Below are positions 28,673 to 39,434 of a DNA stretch of 64,000 nt, piece by piece. The DNA is from JAMQKA01 sp034521835 (GTDB taxonomy: Bacteria; Bacteroidota; Rhodothermia; Balneolales; Balneolaceae). The notes beneath the pieces are model-generated. The model did no database searches. It was not told where the DNA came from and was given only the letters and a program-made list of their open reading frames with translations. The DNA lies in contig JAXHMA010000004.1 in NCBI GenBank assembly GCA_034521835.1, positions 682,001-746,000 of the forward strand, written 5' to 3'. The translations under genes and the position numbers were made by a program. Each line of letters starts with the position of its first letter. The stretch's first letter is position 1.

Positions 28673-29213
28673 AAACTCTATCGATTTTTTGTTACTATTT
28701 GAATGCGGATCTGATCACTTGATGCTTTTTTTCGATTTTATGTGAAAAGTTTCGTGCCGGATCGCCCGAGCATTTATCGGGAAACCGGGCATCCGGTTTT
28801 CCAGCTTTTGCGAATTATCTCGTCGTTATTCTCATCTACCCTTTCACTATTTCCATGCAGGGAGATGCGGCGATCAAGCCGAGAGAACCCTATTGAAAAT
28901 AACTCCGGGAACTTTCGATTGGATTTAGGCGGGACCGGGCTTTAAGCCCCGTAATTGCGGGTCGATGCTGGCTTCAAAGCCCCGGCAGATGACGCGTCAC
29001 TGGCAGTCGTTCTGGATGGTACCTTGGATATGAAGTTTCTCGTAAGTGGGCAGCGACCTGGTTATTCTACAAAGGAGATGCTCTGTCGTATTAGATCCGT
29101 AGCAGCAGGTATGGAATTGAACTATCACCATCACGTTACCCCCCAGAGCATGATCTGAGTGTCATAACGGTACGCGTCTCTTCTACTTCTCTAACGTATT
29201 GTTTTTAAACATG
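28673..29213. other. Non-coding stretch
   Basis: I see no gene in these 540 bases. A 67-codon plus-strand frame at 28742-28945 has no ribosome site and no protein-like composition. The stretch separates the exported-protein cluster from the accessory region with insertion sequences. Confidence 0.4.
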
Positions 29214-29400
29214 TTAAAAATAATTAAGAAAGTAAAACAAAGTCGAGTTTTCCATTATCTCAGGAGGTAGCGTCAGATTGGTGTTTACCCGTCCCTGCTC
29301 TTCGGAGGAACCGCTTTCCACGTCCACATCCCCGATATCGCTGCTGCCAAAATTGTAGGTAAACGTGAGGTTTATCGATTGGGCGTTATAGTGGCACTGA
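29214..29400 (-). pseudogene. C-terminal tail of a TonB-dependent outer-membrane receptor
   Basis: The minus strand reads HYNAQSINLTFTYNFGSSDIG, then acidic VDVESGSSEEQGRVN and TLPPEIMENSTLFYFLNYF before a stop at 29214. The LTFTYNFGS pattern is the usual last beta strand of outer-membrane beta-barrel (TonB receptor-like) proteins of Bacteroidetes. Nothing upstream continues it, so the rest of the gene is gone, probably lost with the rearrangements that brought in the IS110 element. Confidence 0.5.
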
Positions 29401-30043
29401 GTTTACCTCCATTTATCTTTTATTCAGGGTCTCCCTCAAAAAGTCACGAAAAACTTTTCCTGGCAAGGGTGTTCGGTTTTGTGTGAACAAAAACGAACCC
29501 CAAAAATCACCGGCTGGGGATTTCTTCGCCTGGCGGCACTTCGCTGCGGCTAAAAGAAACCCAGATCGTTGCGTTAACAGACCTTCAAAAGCATGGAGAT
29601 CTTCCACACTGCTCCTCTTTTCCGTTTTCCAGGCAGGGTTTCTTTCTTTACGCCTCCGCTCTGTTTGCCCAAGCGGCTCATAAATCTGTAGGCCGGAGGC
29701 AGACAGTCAGCCTGCGGTGGCCGCCCCAAGTCCAGAAAATCCCTGCTTCGAATGGTAGTAAAAACAACGAAAGTTGATAAGCAGTAACGGCTCAAAAGCC
29801 AACCGATGAACATATCTGGGATTTTTTGGTGAGTCATATGGTTCGTTTTTTCCTCATCTCAACAATGAACACCCCCTTTGTCAGTTACAAGTCGTTATCT
29901 TACGGTGGGTTGCAAGGTGCCAGCCCCAAACCTATCAAAGGCAAGGTTCTTGGAGAAGATGCGCACTAAACCTTGCATGTGAACCTGGCCATTTCCCCTT
30001 GCAAGTTGCTGGTAAATCGCAGGGGATACTTTCCAAAAAGGAG
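29401..30043. other. Non-coding stretch upstream of the IS110 element
   Basis: I see no supported gene in these 640 bases. The minus-strand frames of 64 and 87 codons here look like chance. The part nearest the element carries TTGCA-rich tracts (CAAACCTTGCATGTG, CCCTTGCAAGTTGC). Confidence 0.4.
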
Positions 30044-30095
30044 GTCCTCACCTAGATTAACGATAATCAATCGTAATTAATCCAAGGAGGACCTC

Positions 30096-31150
30096 ATGAT
30101 CTATTGTGGAATAGACCTACACAGTAATAATATGGTAAATGTAGCAATTAACGGAAACGGGGAAGTGATTCGGGAGGCGAAGCTACCGACGTCCCGGCAA
30201 TCACTGGAGGATTTTCGGCACCTTCGACGATCCCGTTCAGGCCGTCGTCGAATGCACCAGCAGTTGGTACTGGCTGTCGGATTGGTGTCGAGCTCATAGC
30301 ATTGATCTTACCTTGGCTCATTCGAAGATGGCGGGAGCGATTAGCTATGCGAAGGTAAAGACCGACAAAGTGGATGCAAAGACCCTGGCCGAGCTGCTGC
30401 GGGCCAGACCTGATTGCGGAGGCCTGCCAGATCCAACACGACCGGCGGGAGCTTCGGGAACTTTACGCGTGGCCGTCTTCGGCTGGTCCAGTGGCGGGGG
30501 AAGTTGCAGTCGACCCTGTGGAACCAGTCCATTAAATACAATGTGCAGATCGGTGGTTCTCAGTGGCGCTATCCGGGAGAAACTTCAGCAGTGGCTGGCC
30601 CCTCTTCAGTTGCCTCCGGCTGCTGGCTTGCCGGCCCAGCTACCGCTGGAGCAGATTAGCCAACTGCAGCAGCACATTCACCGGATCGAAGAAGAAATTG
30701 AGGACGAGTACCGTTTGAAGCCACCGCCGAGCGGCTGATGGAAGTACCCGGGCTGGGAAAGGTAGGCGCCTGGACGATCTTGGCCGAGATTGGCGACATC
30801 ACCCGTTTTCCCAGTGCGAAGCAGTTTGTCAGTTACTGCCGGCTGGTTCCCGGGGCTAAAGACAGCGGAGGCAACCACCGGGCATAAATCGGGGCAACAA
30901 GGATGGGAACACCTACCTGCGAGCTGCTTTCGGGCAGGCGGCCGTCTCCGCCTACACCCACTACAAAGTGGTAAAGAAATTTTATCGGAAGATTAAACGC
31001 CGAAGCGGCCGGCCGGTAGCTCGTGCCGTAGTAGCCAAAGAGCTGGCTAAAGGCGTTTGGTATATGTTGACGCGAAACGAGCAGTACAAAGGATTTAAGG
31101 GGCAGCCTGTGAGGGCGGCCTCCCAATCCCTGCTCGGCCCCAGCCGATAA
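30096..31150 (+). pseudogene. IS110-family DEDD transposase, frameshifted
   Basis: An excellent ribosome site (AAGGAGGACCTC) precedes ATG at 30096. The N-terminal RuvC-like catalytic region shows YCGIDLHSNN (first Asp) and KVKTDKVDAKTLAELL (later Asp residues). The C-terminal Transposase_20 domain shows EVPGLGKVGAWTILAEIGD, FPSAKQFVSYCRLVPG and GNTYLRAAFGQAA with the catalytic Ser region. Frames change near 30215, 30300, 30410, 30720 and 30885, so the gene is broken several times. Confidence 0.8.
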
Positions 31151-31394
31151 GCCGGCACGCCTAACCGGGGCACCTGCCGGTAAGCCCGTAGCGCGGGATT
31201 GGGACATCGGCCGGCTGGCCGGTTAAAGATCTGGGATAGTCTCTGCCGATTACAGAGACAGCTTCCGCCCATTGGTAGAAGATAAGCCCGAAAAGGGGTT
31301 TGGATGCCGGCAGGTAATCCAAGCTTGATCGACAGTGCCGGTTGCCAGCGATAGGTTTGTAACGAAGATTTATTGAAATGATGTACCAGGAATG
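31151..31394 (+). ncRNA. Candidate bridge-RNA region of the IS110 element
   Basis: This is the 3' non-coding end of the element. It is rich in paired segments: GCCGGCACGCC/ACCGGGGCACCTGCCGG, CCCGTAGCGCGGG, CGGCCGGCTGGCCGG and CTGCCGATTACAGAGACAG. IS110-family elements encode a bridge RNA in a non-coding end that guides target choice; in the IS1111 group it lies downstream of the transposase. Structure and loops were not computed, so this is a positional inference. Confidence 0.35.
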
Positions 31395-31514
31395 TAGGTG
31401 AGGACTATCTGCTTGACATTTTCCTTTTTAAAGGGGTTAGCATCCATCTGAGGATGCCTTATTTACTTTAACAGTTTAGGGAGCTTCTTCTGGAATGCAC
31501 ATAATCTAATACTC

Positions 31515-32318
31515 CTATTCTTTTTTATGTGAGATCAGGTGATAAGGCATGGTAAATGCTATACTGCCGTCCCCGTTAATATATTCGCCGAGTTCTGACT
31601 TCGTTTTCTTGATTACCACTTTTACCTGATCATCGCCAAGCTTTATTCCCGCCAGCAGGAACCACCCTTCAACATCGGCAAGTACCAGAGTTTGGACATC
31701 CGGCCAACGGGCATTTAATTCTGCACTTGATATCCTGGGTGACTCTAGTCCACTATCTTGCAGCAGTGCATGTAGCTCTTGAAGGTCACCCAATTGAAAA
31801 GGCGAGGATAAAAAGTGTACTTGATAATCATTTACAAAATCAGCGTATATACGTAACAAGTGTTGATAGGCAGGGATCTGTTCCAGCGAATTAAAAACTG
31901 CGATGTATAACCGACCTTTTGAGGTCAGAACCCGACGCATTTCCTGAATGGCCGTTTGCTTATCCTGGAAGAACATCAGGCTAAATTGGCAAAAGGTTAT
32001 ATCAAAGAAATTATCTTCAAATGGCAGATCTTCGGCCATGCCCTGCCGCCATTCCAAATCTGGGGCAAGTTGTTTAGCAACCGAAAGCATACCCGGATTC
32101 ATATCCAGTCCAACAACGTTCCCATTTTGTCCCACATGCCTTGCCGCGGTCCGGGCCAGAACCCCCGTTCCACAGGCGATATCCAATATCCTTTGCCCCT
32201 GGGTTATACCGGCATGAGATACGAGCTGCTCTGAACATTCCTCAAACATAGCCGGAACCAGGTATTTTTGATAGGACTCCGCAATCTGCTCAAGTTCTCT
32301 TTTGCTTAACTCACTCAT
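31515..32318 (-). CDS. Class I SAM-dependent methyltransferase
   Basis: This encodes 267 residues. Motif I is ILDIACGTGVLARTAA, followed by NVVGLDMNPGMLSVAK (motif post-I, acidic Asp), LPFEDNFFDITFCQFSLMFF (motif II/III) and the M-R-R-V-L segment of the UbiE/COQ5-like group. The N-terminal helix (YQKYLVPAMFEECSEQLV) is typical of small-molecule methyltransferases. The substrate cannot be told. Before the ISNCY element inserted, the membrane-protein gene at 34191 would have lain about 30 bases upstream on the same strand, so the two were probably one operon. The frame is intact. Confidence 0.88.
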   Translation of the reverse strand: MSELSKRELEQIAESYQKYLVPAMFEECSEQLVSHAGITQGQRILDIACGTGVLARTAARHVGQNGNVVGLDMNPGMLSVAKQLAPDLEWRQGMAEDLPFEDNFFDITFCQFSLMFFQDKQTAIQEMRRVLTSKGRLYIAVFNSLEQIPAYQHLLRIYADFVNDYQVHFLSSPFQLGDLQELHALLQDSGLESPRISSAELNARWPDVQTLVLADVEGWFLLAGIKLGDDQVKVVIKKTKSELGEYINGDGSIAFTMPYHLISHKKE

Positions 32319-32347
32319 AATAATTGAATGTATTTATTTACTATTTC

Positions 32348-34191
32348 GTGTCTGTAAGAAAACAATAAAACAGAGGTTTTGACGGGATCAGGGGTGATGC
32401 TGGGGGATTAGCAGCTCTGAATCGAAACGGGTATCTGTGCTACGCTTCTGTGCTTCTCAAACTGGGTAAAAGGCTGATTCGGGGGTGGAGATTCGACCCC
32501 CGATGATACGAAAAATCCCATTATGCGCCATCGATTCGATACCCGGCGAACTCTGGGTCAAATTCCCATTGAAGAAGTCAACATTCCTGCCGAAACTCGT
32601 TATCAGCTGGCCAATATGCTGGAAGCCTTGCAATATATTTATACGCATTCGGAATGGAACGCTCAGGTGTGCCCAGGCTGCTGGACGGCCAAGATCTCGG
32701 CCGGCAAAAAACGCACCGGGCGCCGGGGTATGAGCCTGTGGGAGATCTTCGTGTTGGGGCAGGTTCGCCTGTGCCTGAATATCTCTTACGATCGAGAACT
32801 TCACTTTATGGCCAATGACAGCGAGCTGCTGCGAGGGATTCTGGGCGTGTTGCCGACTGATTTCTCAGCGGGCAAGCAGTATGAATACCAAACAATTTAC
32901 GACAATGTAGGCCTGCTGGATGAGCAGCTGTTGCGTGAGCTTAACGATGTCATTGTGGAGTTGGGCCACCAGGTGTTTAAAAAAAAGAGGCGGCTGGGTT
33001 GCGCGTAAAAACCGATATAGCTTTGTGCGTGGAGACCCACGTGCACTATCCGACGGACTACAACCTGCTGTGGGATAGCGCCCGCAGATGTATCGAGATC
33101 GCCGAACGGTTGCCTGTTACCCCGGCTGGCGCGAGCACGCCACACTGGAAACGCAGGCTCAAGGGGGCTGATGCGGCAGGTGGGGGCGAAACTCACCCGA
33201 AGCGGAGGTCCTAACAAGGCCCGGCGGCTGAAAAAGGCCACCCGGGCCTATCTGAGAGAAAGCCCGGCCCTGGAGGGCAAGGTCACCGCGGCCATCGCCA
33301 CGCACAGCCCGTCCGCCCGGCCGATGTGGCCCGGATGGACGGGCTGCGCTATTACCGGGAAATGCTAATCAAACACATCGATCTGGTCGATCGGCGGCTG
33401 ATCGCCGGCGAGCAGATTCCTCACCAGGCAAAACTCTTCTCGATCTTTCAGCCCTGGACGGAGTTGATCAAAAAAGGCAAGCGCCGCCCCAGCGTGGAGT
33501 TCGGTAAGAACCTCACGGTCACCAGCGACTCCTGCCATCTGATCGTCGACTGGGAGCTGGCCGAAGGTCGCGCGGACAGCGAGCTGAGTGGGAGAGGTGG
33601 CCGAACAATTGGATCAGAAATATCACCTGCAGAGCCTGTCGGTCGATAAAGGCTTCTCCAGCCGGTCGGTCAAAGCCAACTTGGAGGCGTTTCTGCCGGA
33701 GGTCATTATGCCGAAGAAGGGGCGGCGCACGAGAAGGCCGAAGCGGGCCGCCGAAACCGCCCCTGCCTTTCGCAGGCTCAAAAACGCCGCACAACGCCGT
33801 TGAGTCCAACATCAACGAACTGGAGCATCGCGGGCTGGATCGAGTGCGAACCGTACCGCGGGCCGGCTTTCGACCGGTATGTGGGACTGGCCATCACCGC
33901 TTATAACCTGCATAAAATCGGGCGGGAACTGCGGGATCGCCGCCGGCAGGCCCGGGCGGCCTGGAGGAGTCTGCTGGCGCCGACGAATCGTCGTTGCAGT
34001 TCAGAAGGGCCTGGGGGAAACTTCCGTCCGGGAAAGTAGAAAATCACTAAAAACCAGCATCTAAAAACCGGTTGTTGCTGCTTGAACAGGAAACTCTTAC
34101 CCCTGTTAGCCTGCTCGTTGGAAAACGATCGTTAAAATTTACATACTGCCTGATTAGTATGTCTGTAATTAGGGTGTTTTCTTACTGACAC
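32348..34191 (+). mobile_element. ISNCY-type insertion sequence
   Basis: Terminal inverted repeats GTGTCTGTAAGAAAACA (32348-32364) and TGTTTTCTTACTGACAC (34175-34191) match with one mismatch. Flanking bases TATTT occur just outside each end and could be the target duplication. The inside is a degenerate transposase reading left to right. The element separates a membrane-protein gene from a methyltransferase gene. Confidence 0.75.
32523..34039 (+). pseudogene. ISNCY-family transposase, many frameshifts
   Basis: Fragments in several frames line up in order with the ISNCY transposase I know: RHRFDTRRTLGQIPIEEV, GMSLWEIFVLGQVRLCLN, SYDRELHFMANDSELLRGI, then CVETHVHYPTDYNLLWDSARRC, DGLRYYREMLIKHIDLVDRR, a DDE-like stretch (LTVTSDSCHLIVDWE, LSVDKGFSSRSVK) and NINELEHRGLDRV...YVGLAITAYNLHKIGREL. 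At least five shifts break it (near 32700, 33000, 33170, 33300, 33590, 33790). It is probably not active. Confidence 0.75.
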
Positions 34192-34733
34192 TATTTAGAC
34201 AAATCACCAGATTCCGCAATGTTTAACTCCGTTGCGCAAACCCAGAAGCACAGCAGTGCAGTAGCATGTTGCACGTAGCCGGTCAGTATATTTTTGGGTC
34301 CTATTCCCCAATTGGCCAGGGCCCAGCACCGAATCGCAATAACCACAAATCCTAACGCTATGAGACCACGGAACAAGCCTCCTTCTTTTTGTTTAAATGC
34401 TTTCCAGGCAAGAAACAGATGAAATAGCACTGCTGCGAGCCAGAGCTGGCTTATCAGTGCTACATTCCCAATATCATGGTCTCTGGCCTGTACCCAGCCA
34501 AACTCCATGGCGGACCAGTAAATAAAAAGCGTCCCATCCCAGGTCCAATTTCTGAGAAAAGCTACAATACCGGCTACAAGTAGTGCACAGATTACAAACA
34601 CCGTTGACACCTCTTCGCCGCCAAGCTTGCCGTAGGCCTGGGGAAAATATCCCCCGAAAAAATCATTCCGTGTACCCAAAGCGGCGTACGCTAAGGCCGC
34701 ATATCCGAGCGGATTTGGATTGGCGACGCTCAA
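34191..34733 (-). CDS. Polytopic membrane protein, unknown function
   Basis: This encodes 180 residues with about five hydrophobic segments: VSTVFVICALLVAGIVAFL, the WDGTLFIYWSAMEF region, VALISQLWLAAVLFHLFLAW, FRGLIALGFVVIAIRCWAL and HATALLCFWVCATEL. It is reminiscent of small BphX-like/DoxX-like membrane proteins, but I cannot place it with certainty. Its stop codon abuts the right end of the ISNCY element, so the element inserted exactly at its 3' end. The methyltransferase beyond the element was probably its operon partner. Confidence 0.6.
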   Translation of the reverse strand: MSVANPNPLGYAALAYAALGTRNDFFGGYFPQAYGKLGGEEVSTVFVICALLVAGIVAFLRNWTWDGTLFIYWSAMEFGWVQARDHDIGNVALISQLWLAAVLFHLFLAWKAFKQKEGGLFRGLIALGFVVIAIRCWALANWGIGPKNILTGYVQHATALLCFWVCATELNIAESGDLSK

Positions 34734-35259
34734 CTCAAATCGTGTTTCTTCATATCCCCCATATCATTTCCTTTTTATCGCTATTCTTATTCTTACATAC
34801 ACTTACCAAATATCAAATAATTGGATAATTTCCCTTTACCAGAAATTACAGTGATCAATCATATTGTGATTACTGACTTGCTCAAAGACCTGTTCAAACC
34901 GCAATACAGCGTCTAAAATCCGCAAGCTATTTCGAGTTCGAATTACCAATCGCAGCTTCGTTCAGCCCGGGTCATTATTCCGGGCCTTCATTAATACATA
35001 CACCGAATTCGCTGTTTTGGGTCAAAAAAATGGGATGAGAAGCTATATTCCACAGACAAACTGTTGTTTTTATTTGAAATAGGCGTTCTCTTGTTACATC
35101 TTGATATAATCCAGTTTTTGATAAGGGATTATATTGGATTGACCTGTGGTGGCTAAACACTAACTTGCATTGAGCATAACGACTCCCTGGGGATTATCCG
35201 CTGAAAGAAAGCATGCTATCAGGCAGTCAGCACGGAACATCGGGTTCTGGTGATTGATT
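34734..35259. other. Non-coding stretch upstream of the ECF sigma gene
   Basis: I see no gene. It is A+T-rich in the left half. It would hold the promoters of the leftward membrane-protein gene and of the rightward sigma-factor gene. No conserved operator is obvious. Confidence 0.4.
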
Positions 35260-35854
35260 ATGGCTACAGCAAAACAAACCGTTACGCGCATCCTGCAAGA
35301 GCACGATTTAAGTGATAAGGAGGCTTTCAACAGGCTTTTTGAGTTTGTTCATCACGAGCTGCAGCGAATCGCACGGGGCAGGAGACGTAAATGGCAGGGT
35401 AATCACACGCTGGATACCAAGGCGATTCTACATGAAGCTTACCTCAAATTGGTGGATCAGTCGGCGGTTGAATGGCAATCCAGAACCCACTTTTATGCGG
35501 CCGCCTCCAGGGCAATGCGCCATATCCTAATAAACTACGCCGGGATCAGAACCGGCAGAAGCGGGGTGGTGACCGTGAAAGAGTTTCTTTTGAAAGATTG
35601 GATCTGACCCCGATGGTGAGATCGGTCTGTAGAAAACCGCCACCAGGCCCTGGTGGCACTGGATAACGTGCTAAGCCGGCTGGAACAGGAAAATGCCCGC
35701 CAGAGCAAAATTGTGGAGTGTCGCTTTTTCGGGGGCATGACGATCAAGGAAACCGCATCAGCACTGGGCGTCTCTCCCCCTCACCGTCAAACGAGGCTGG
35801 AAAACGGCCCGGCTCTGGCTCTACCGGGAACTGGAAAAAGAGCTGAACGGGTGA
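35260..35854 (+). CDS. ECF-type RNA polymerase sigma factor, frameshifted
   Basis: I take ATG at 35260. The N-terminal half reads EAFNRLFEFVHHELQRIARG, TLDTKAILHEAYLKLVDQ and THFYAAASRAMRHILINYA, the sigma-70 region 2 of the Sigma70_ECF type often paired with kinase-TPR genes. The frame breaks near 35545, then again around 35635 and 35780. Fragments recover the linker (RQKRGGDRERVSFERLDL) and region 4: NVLSRLEQENARQSKIVECRFF, MTIKETASALGVSPP and TVKRGWKTARLWLYRELEKEL, ending at 35854. All parts are present, giving about 198 residues. It most likely controls or is controlled by the neighbouring Ser/Thr kinase gene. Confidence 0.75.
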
Positions 35855-35952
35855 TGAAGGTATTGGTATGGAGACTTAATCACTGTACAGAGTTATTAGC
35901 TTTAACGCATTTACCGGTTAAAAAGTGACTCAGTTTTCTTTGCATGGAGGTT

Positions 35953-36073
35953 CAATCTCCCTAAATCCCTCTTCTCCAAGAGGGACTTGGGGGGGGGGAT
36001 TGGCAACTGGTAGCGGGAAAGCCCATTTATGCGCTTAATGAGTTCCTCTGGAGAAGGAGGAGAGGAGGGATTG
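35953..36073. repeat. Interspersed palindromic repeat, copy 1
   Basis: It begins CAATCTCCCTAAATCC, continues CTTCTCCAAGAGGGACTT, and ends GAGTTCCTCTGGAGAAGGAGG-AGGAGGGATTG. The two sides are imperfect inverted repeats. A second copy is at 41996-42109, and a shorter relative is near 4603. The G9 run at about 35990 is a likely error hotspot. It could be a non-autonomous element or a folded intergenic repeat. The rest of the gap to 36461 holds a small hairpin at 36303-36317 (GGACGC-AGA-GCGTCC) and two copies of TAGGGACTGAGC. Confidence 0.6.
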
Positions 36074-36461
36074 CCCCCATCCTAACGAATTAAGTGGCTT
36101 CGAATATACTGGTAACTGGTAACCGTGTTAGCTTTCAATCCGTTAAGAATAGGAGGCAAACATTCCAAAGCAGGTCTTTCCGAGTCCAGAGAATTCTTGC
36201 ATTGGGTGTTTTCGAATTTAATCAAGAGTCAGAGATCCCAAATAAGATGAGCTCGAAGATAAACAGGATGTCTGAGGGTCCGAGTCCCCGGTAGACTCCA
36301 AAGGACGCAGAGCGTCCCGATAGGTCCCAACGCGGAGCGTAGGGACTGAGCGGGTGTCATGTCAAACGCAGATGAAATATGTAGGGACTGAGCCTGTGGG
36401 AGTAGTGGAGGGGAAAAGTAATATCTCACGTTAAATGGTGAATCAAAGAAAGGATGCTGCC

Positions 36462-39236
36462 ATGAATGACAAACGATGGTCTAGAATAGAGCATCTCATT
36501 GACCAGGCGCTTGAACTGCCGCCTGCCGACCGCGCTGCATTTCTACGGCGGGAATGCGCGGCGACGACCCGCAACTTTTCGAGGAGATTACTTCCCTGCT
36601 TGAATTACCGAGGACCGCGCCTTCACTTTCGTAGAAAATTTCATAGAACATGTCGTTGGTCCCTCGATGGCGAGAGCTTTGCGGAAGAACATGCCGGCAG
36701 GGATCGGAGGCTGGGATACCTGATGTTAATCACTACCATATCACCGAAAAACTGGGTGGCGGCGGCATGGGGGTGATTTATCAAGCTGAGGAGACCGGTC
36801 CTGAACCGAGAGGTGGCCCTCAAGTTTCTTCCGTCACGTATTCTGCAAAGCGAAGAGCATAAAAAGCGCCTGAGGCGGGAGGCGCGGGCTGCAGCTTCGT
36901 TGAATGCATCCCGAACATAGCCACGGTGTACTGACATCCGGGAAACAGGCGACGACCTGTTTATCGTGATGGAACTGGTTGAGGGTCGCTCGCTGCGCAA
37001 GATTATTCAGCAACCAGGTGAAGATGAAATTATTAATGAAAACAGCGGCAAAACAGAAGAGATTCGCAAGAATGAGAAGCACAATGGGCATTCCCTTTCA
37101 GCGAAGAGGACCGTTGACCTGGCCATTCAAATTATTGACGCCCTGCATGCGGCCCATGAAAAGGGCATTGTACACCGGGATCTGAAAAGCAGCAATATAA
37201 TGGTAACTGGCGATGAAACGGTTAAATTGTTGGATTTCGGGCTGGCCAAGTTTCGGGACGGAACTACACTGACAAAAGAAGGGAAGACCATGGGCACGGT
37301 GGGGTATATGTCTCCGGAGCAGGCAGAGGGTTTTGCGGTAGACTACCGAACCGATATCTGGTCGTTTGGGGTGGTGTTGTATGAAATGCTCACTAAAAGC
37401 CGCCCCTTTTCGGGGAGCCGCGACCAAGCCATCATCTACTCCATCCTGAATGAAGAGCCACAGCCGCCGGATACTACTGCGCCGTGCATTGCCCGACGAT
37501 CTTTCCAGGATCGTGATGAAGTGCCTGCAGAAAAACCCGGACGACCGTTACCAATCGGCCGCCGAATTGAGGTCGGACCTGGAGTATCTCCAGGAGAAGT
37601 TATCAGCGGCCGAACAGAACAGCAGTTCCTATACAGACATAATCCTGCCCGGCACAGGTTCAGGGAATGGAGCTCCGTCCGCTGCAGGAAAGATGTTCAC
37701 GCCCCCGGGAACGGGGAAGACCCTGGCCGGCGTACTCGCGGCCGTGATACTGGTGCTGTTTGTCGGCTGGTGGTCTATTTGGCATCAAGACCGCGAGATC
37801 AACGATCGATCCATAGCCGTGCTCCCGTTCGAGGAGATAGGCCGGCCGGATCAAAGTTCTTTCAGTGCCGGTGTTCACAGTGATTTACTGATGCGGCTCT
37901 CCAACATTTCCGACCTGCAGGTTACCTCCCGGGCGTCTGTAGGTAAACTGGTTGGCTCTGGTCTTGGCCCACCGGCCGTTGCAGAAAGTCTGGATGTGCG
38001 ATGGATTGTAGAGGGCAGCGTTCGACGATCGGGAGGAATGGTACAGGTAAATGCCCAGCTGATCGATCCACGGACAGACAGCAATATCTGGGCCAACACC
38101 TACCGGCGGAAACTCAGTGCGGAAAACCTGTTCGCCATCCAAGAGGGGATATCCGGCGCAATTGCGGAGGCTCTGCAGACTGAGCTTACGGAAGAAGAGC
38201 GCAAGCGTGTTGCGGAGGTTCCTACTTATGATCTTGATGCATACCGGTTGTATGTGCAGGGACGCCAGCAGCTTGCAAGGCGATCATTTGCTTCAGATCG
38301 TCTATGAAATTCAGCGATAGACTACTTTCAATGCGCTGTTGAGAAAGATTCAAGCTTTGCGCTGGCCTGGAGCGGGTTGGCTGATGCCGCATCCATTTAT
38401 CCCACTTCCCCACTTGATACTCTTTTTAATAGTAATGTTGACCAGGAGTTTGCAGCACGTAGAGCTTTACAGCTAGCTCCGGATTTGGCGGAGGCACACG
38501 CTTCCATGGGTCTGGTTCATCTTCGGAATATGAACGCTCCGTATGCCCGTCAACAGCTCCGGAAGGCGGTGGATCTGAAAAGAAGTTACTGGGAGGCCCA
38601 TCATTGGCTCGGCGAACTCTCTTTGCATACGGGGCGTTCTTCGACAAAGCCCTGGAGCACCTGGAAATTGCTGTTGAACTGGATCCCCGGCTTGCGCTCG
38701 CTCGGCACTGGCTTTACGATGCATACAATATTACCGGGCAACACCGGAAAAGTCTTAATGAAGTTTATCGCCAGCAGCGGATGGGGCTGGAAACGTGGTC
38801 CGCCATCGGCGGAGAGATCCGGGCGCTTTACAGGCTTGGCAGGTATGACGAGGCAGTGAAACTGGCTGAAGCCCAGCTGGCAGACCGCGGCATTAATACC
38901 CAATGGGGAAGATGGTACCGGGCATACTTGGTAGAGAATCTGGCTGCTTTTGGAGATACAACCAACGCAAAAAGATATTTACATGAACTGGAGGAGGCAG
39001 ATGCCCCAACCCGTCAGCTAGCCTGGGCTTATGTAGGCATTGGCAATGTTGAACAAGCGCTGAATTCGTTTGAAAAACTGGAACAGGGAAAATGGGGAAG
39101 TATCGGTACCATCTGTGGCTTGCGAAACCTGGGCCAATTAGATCTCAATGCTAAACAACAGGTTCGTTATAAAGACCTGATGGAAACCTATTACACACTA
39201 TGGGACCTGAATCCCGACGGCAGCTATCCCGGATAG
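36462..39236 (+). CDS. Ser/Thr protein kinase with transmembrane helix and TPR region, multiply frameshifted
   Basis: The reassembled product is about 924 residues. N-terminal MNDKRWSRIEHLIDQALELP is typical of kinases paired with ECF factors. The kinase domain shows the Gly loop LGGGGMGVIYQAE, VALKFLPS-like Lys in another frame, HRDLKSSNIM, LLDFGLAKF and GTVGYMSPEQ, so it looks catalytically complete. A single transmembrane helix (TLAGVLAAVILVLFVGWW) is followed by the SIAVLPFEEIG module common in kinase- and cyclase-TPR proteins and a C-terminal TPR-rich region (AYARQQLRKAVDLK, ALEHLEIAVELDPRLALARHW). Breaks occur near 36555, 36610, 36790, 36920, 37480, 38305 and 38620. It probably signals envelope state to the adjacent sigma factor. 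Confidence 0.78.
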
Positions 39237-39434
39237 CGAATTCGGATTACTCCGGACGCCGATCCGCAGAGCCTCTATATGTGTTTGGTGCAGCCCACGA
39301 TGCTGCAACCCATGGTTGAAAAATACTTGTAGCAGGCCCCATTGGAAAGGTATCGGAACCATTTCAGGCGAGGGAACTTTTGTTTGCCAGAAATTGCTAT
39401 AGCCTGTTGACTTTGGAGGCCATATATTAGCAGG

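Larger units (their letters stand above)
30044..31405 (+). mobile_element. IS110-family insertion sequence, IS1111-like group
   Basis: An 11-bp inverted repeat, GTCCTCACCTA at 30044-30054 and TAGGTGAGGAC at 31395-31405, flanks a DEDD-transposase gene, with about 250 non-coding bases after the gene. Subterminal inverted repeats are typical of the IS1111 group of IS110. True ends may lie some bases outside these repeats. The element is probably inactive if its frameshifts are real. Confidence 0.75.

Noticed and set aside
28742..28945. 67-codon plus-strand open frame
   Set aside because: It is Ser/Arg-rich with no start signal and no recognisable features in a non-coding gap.
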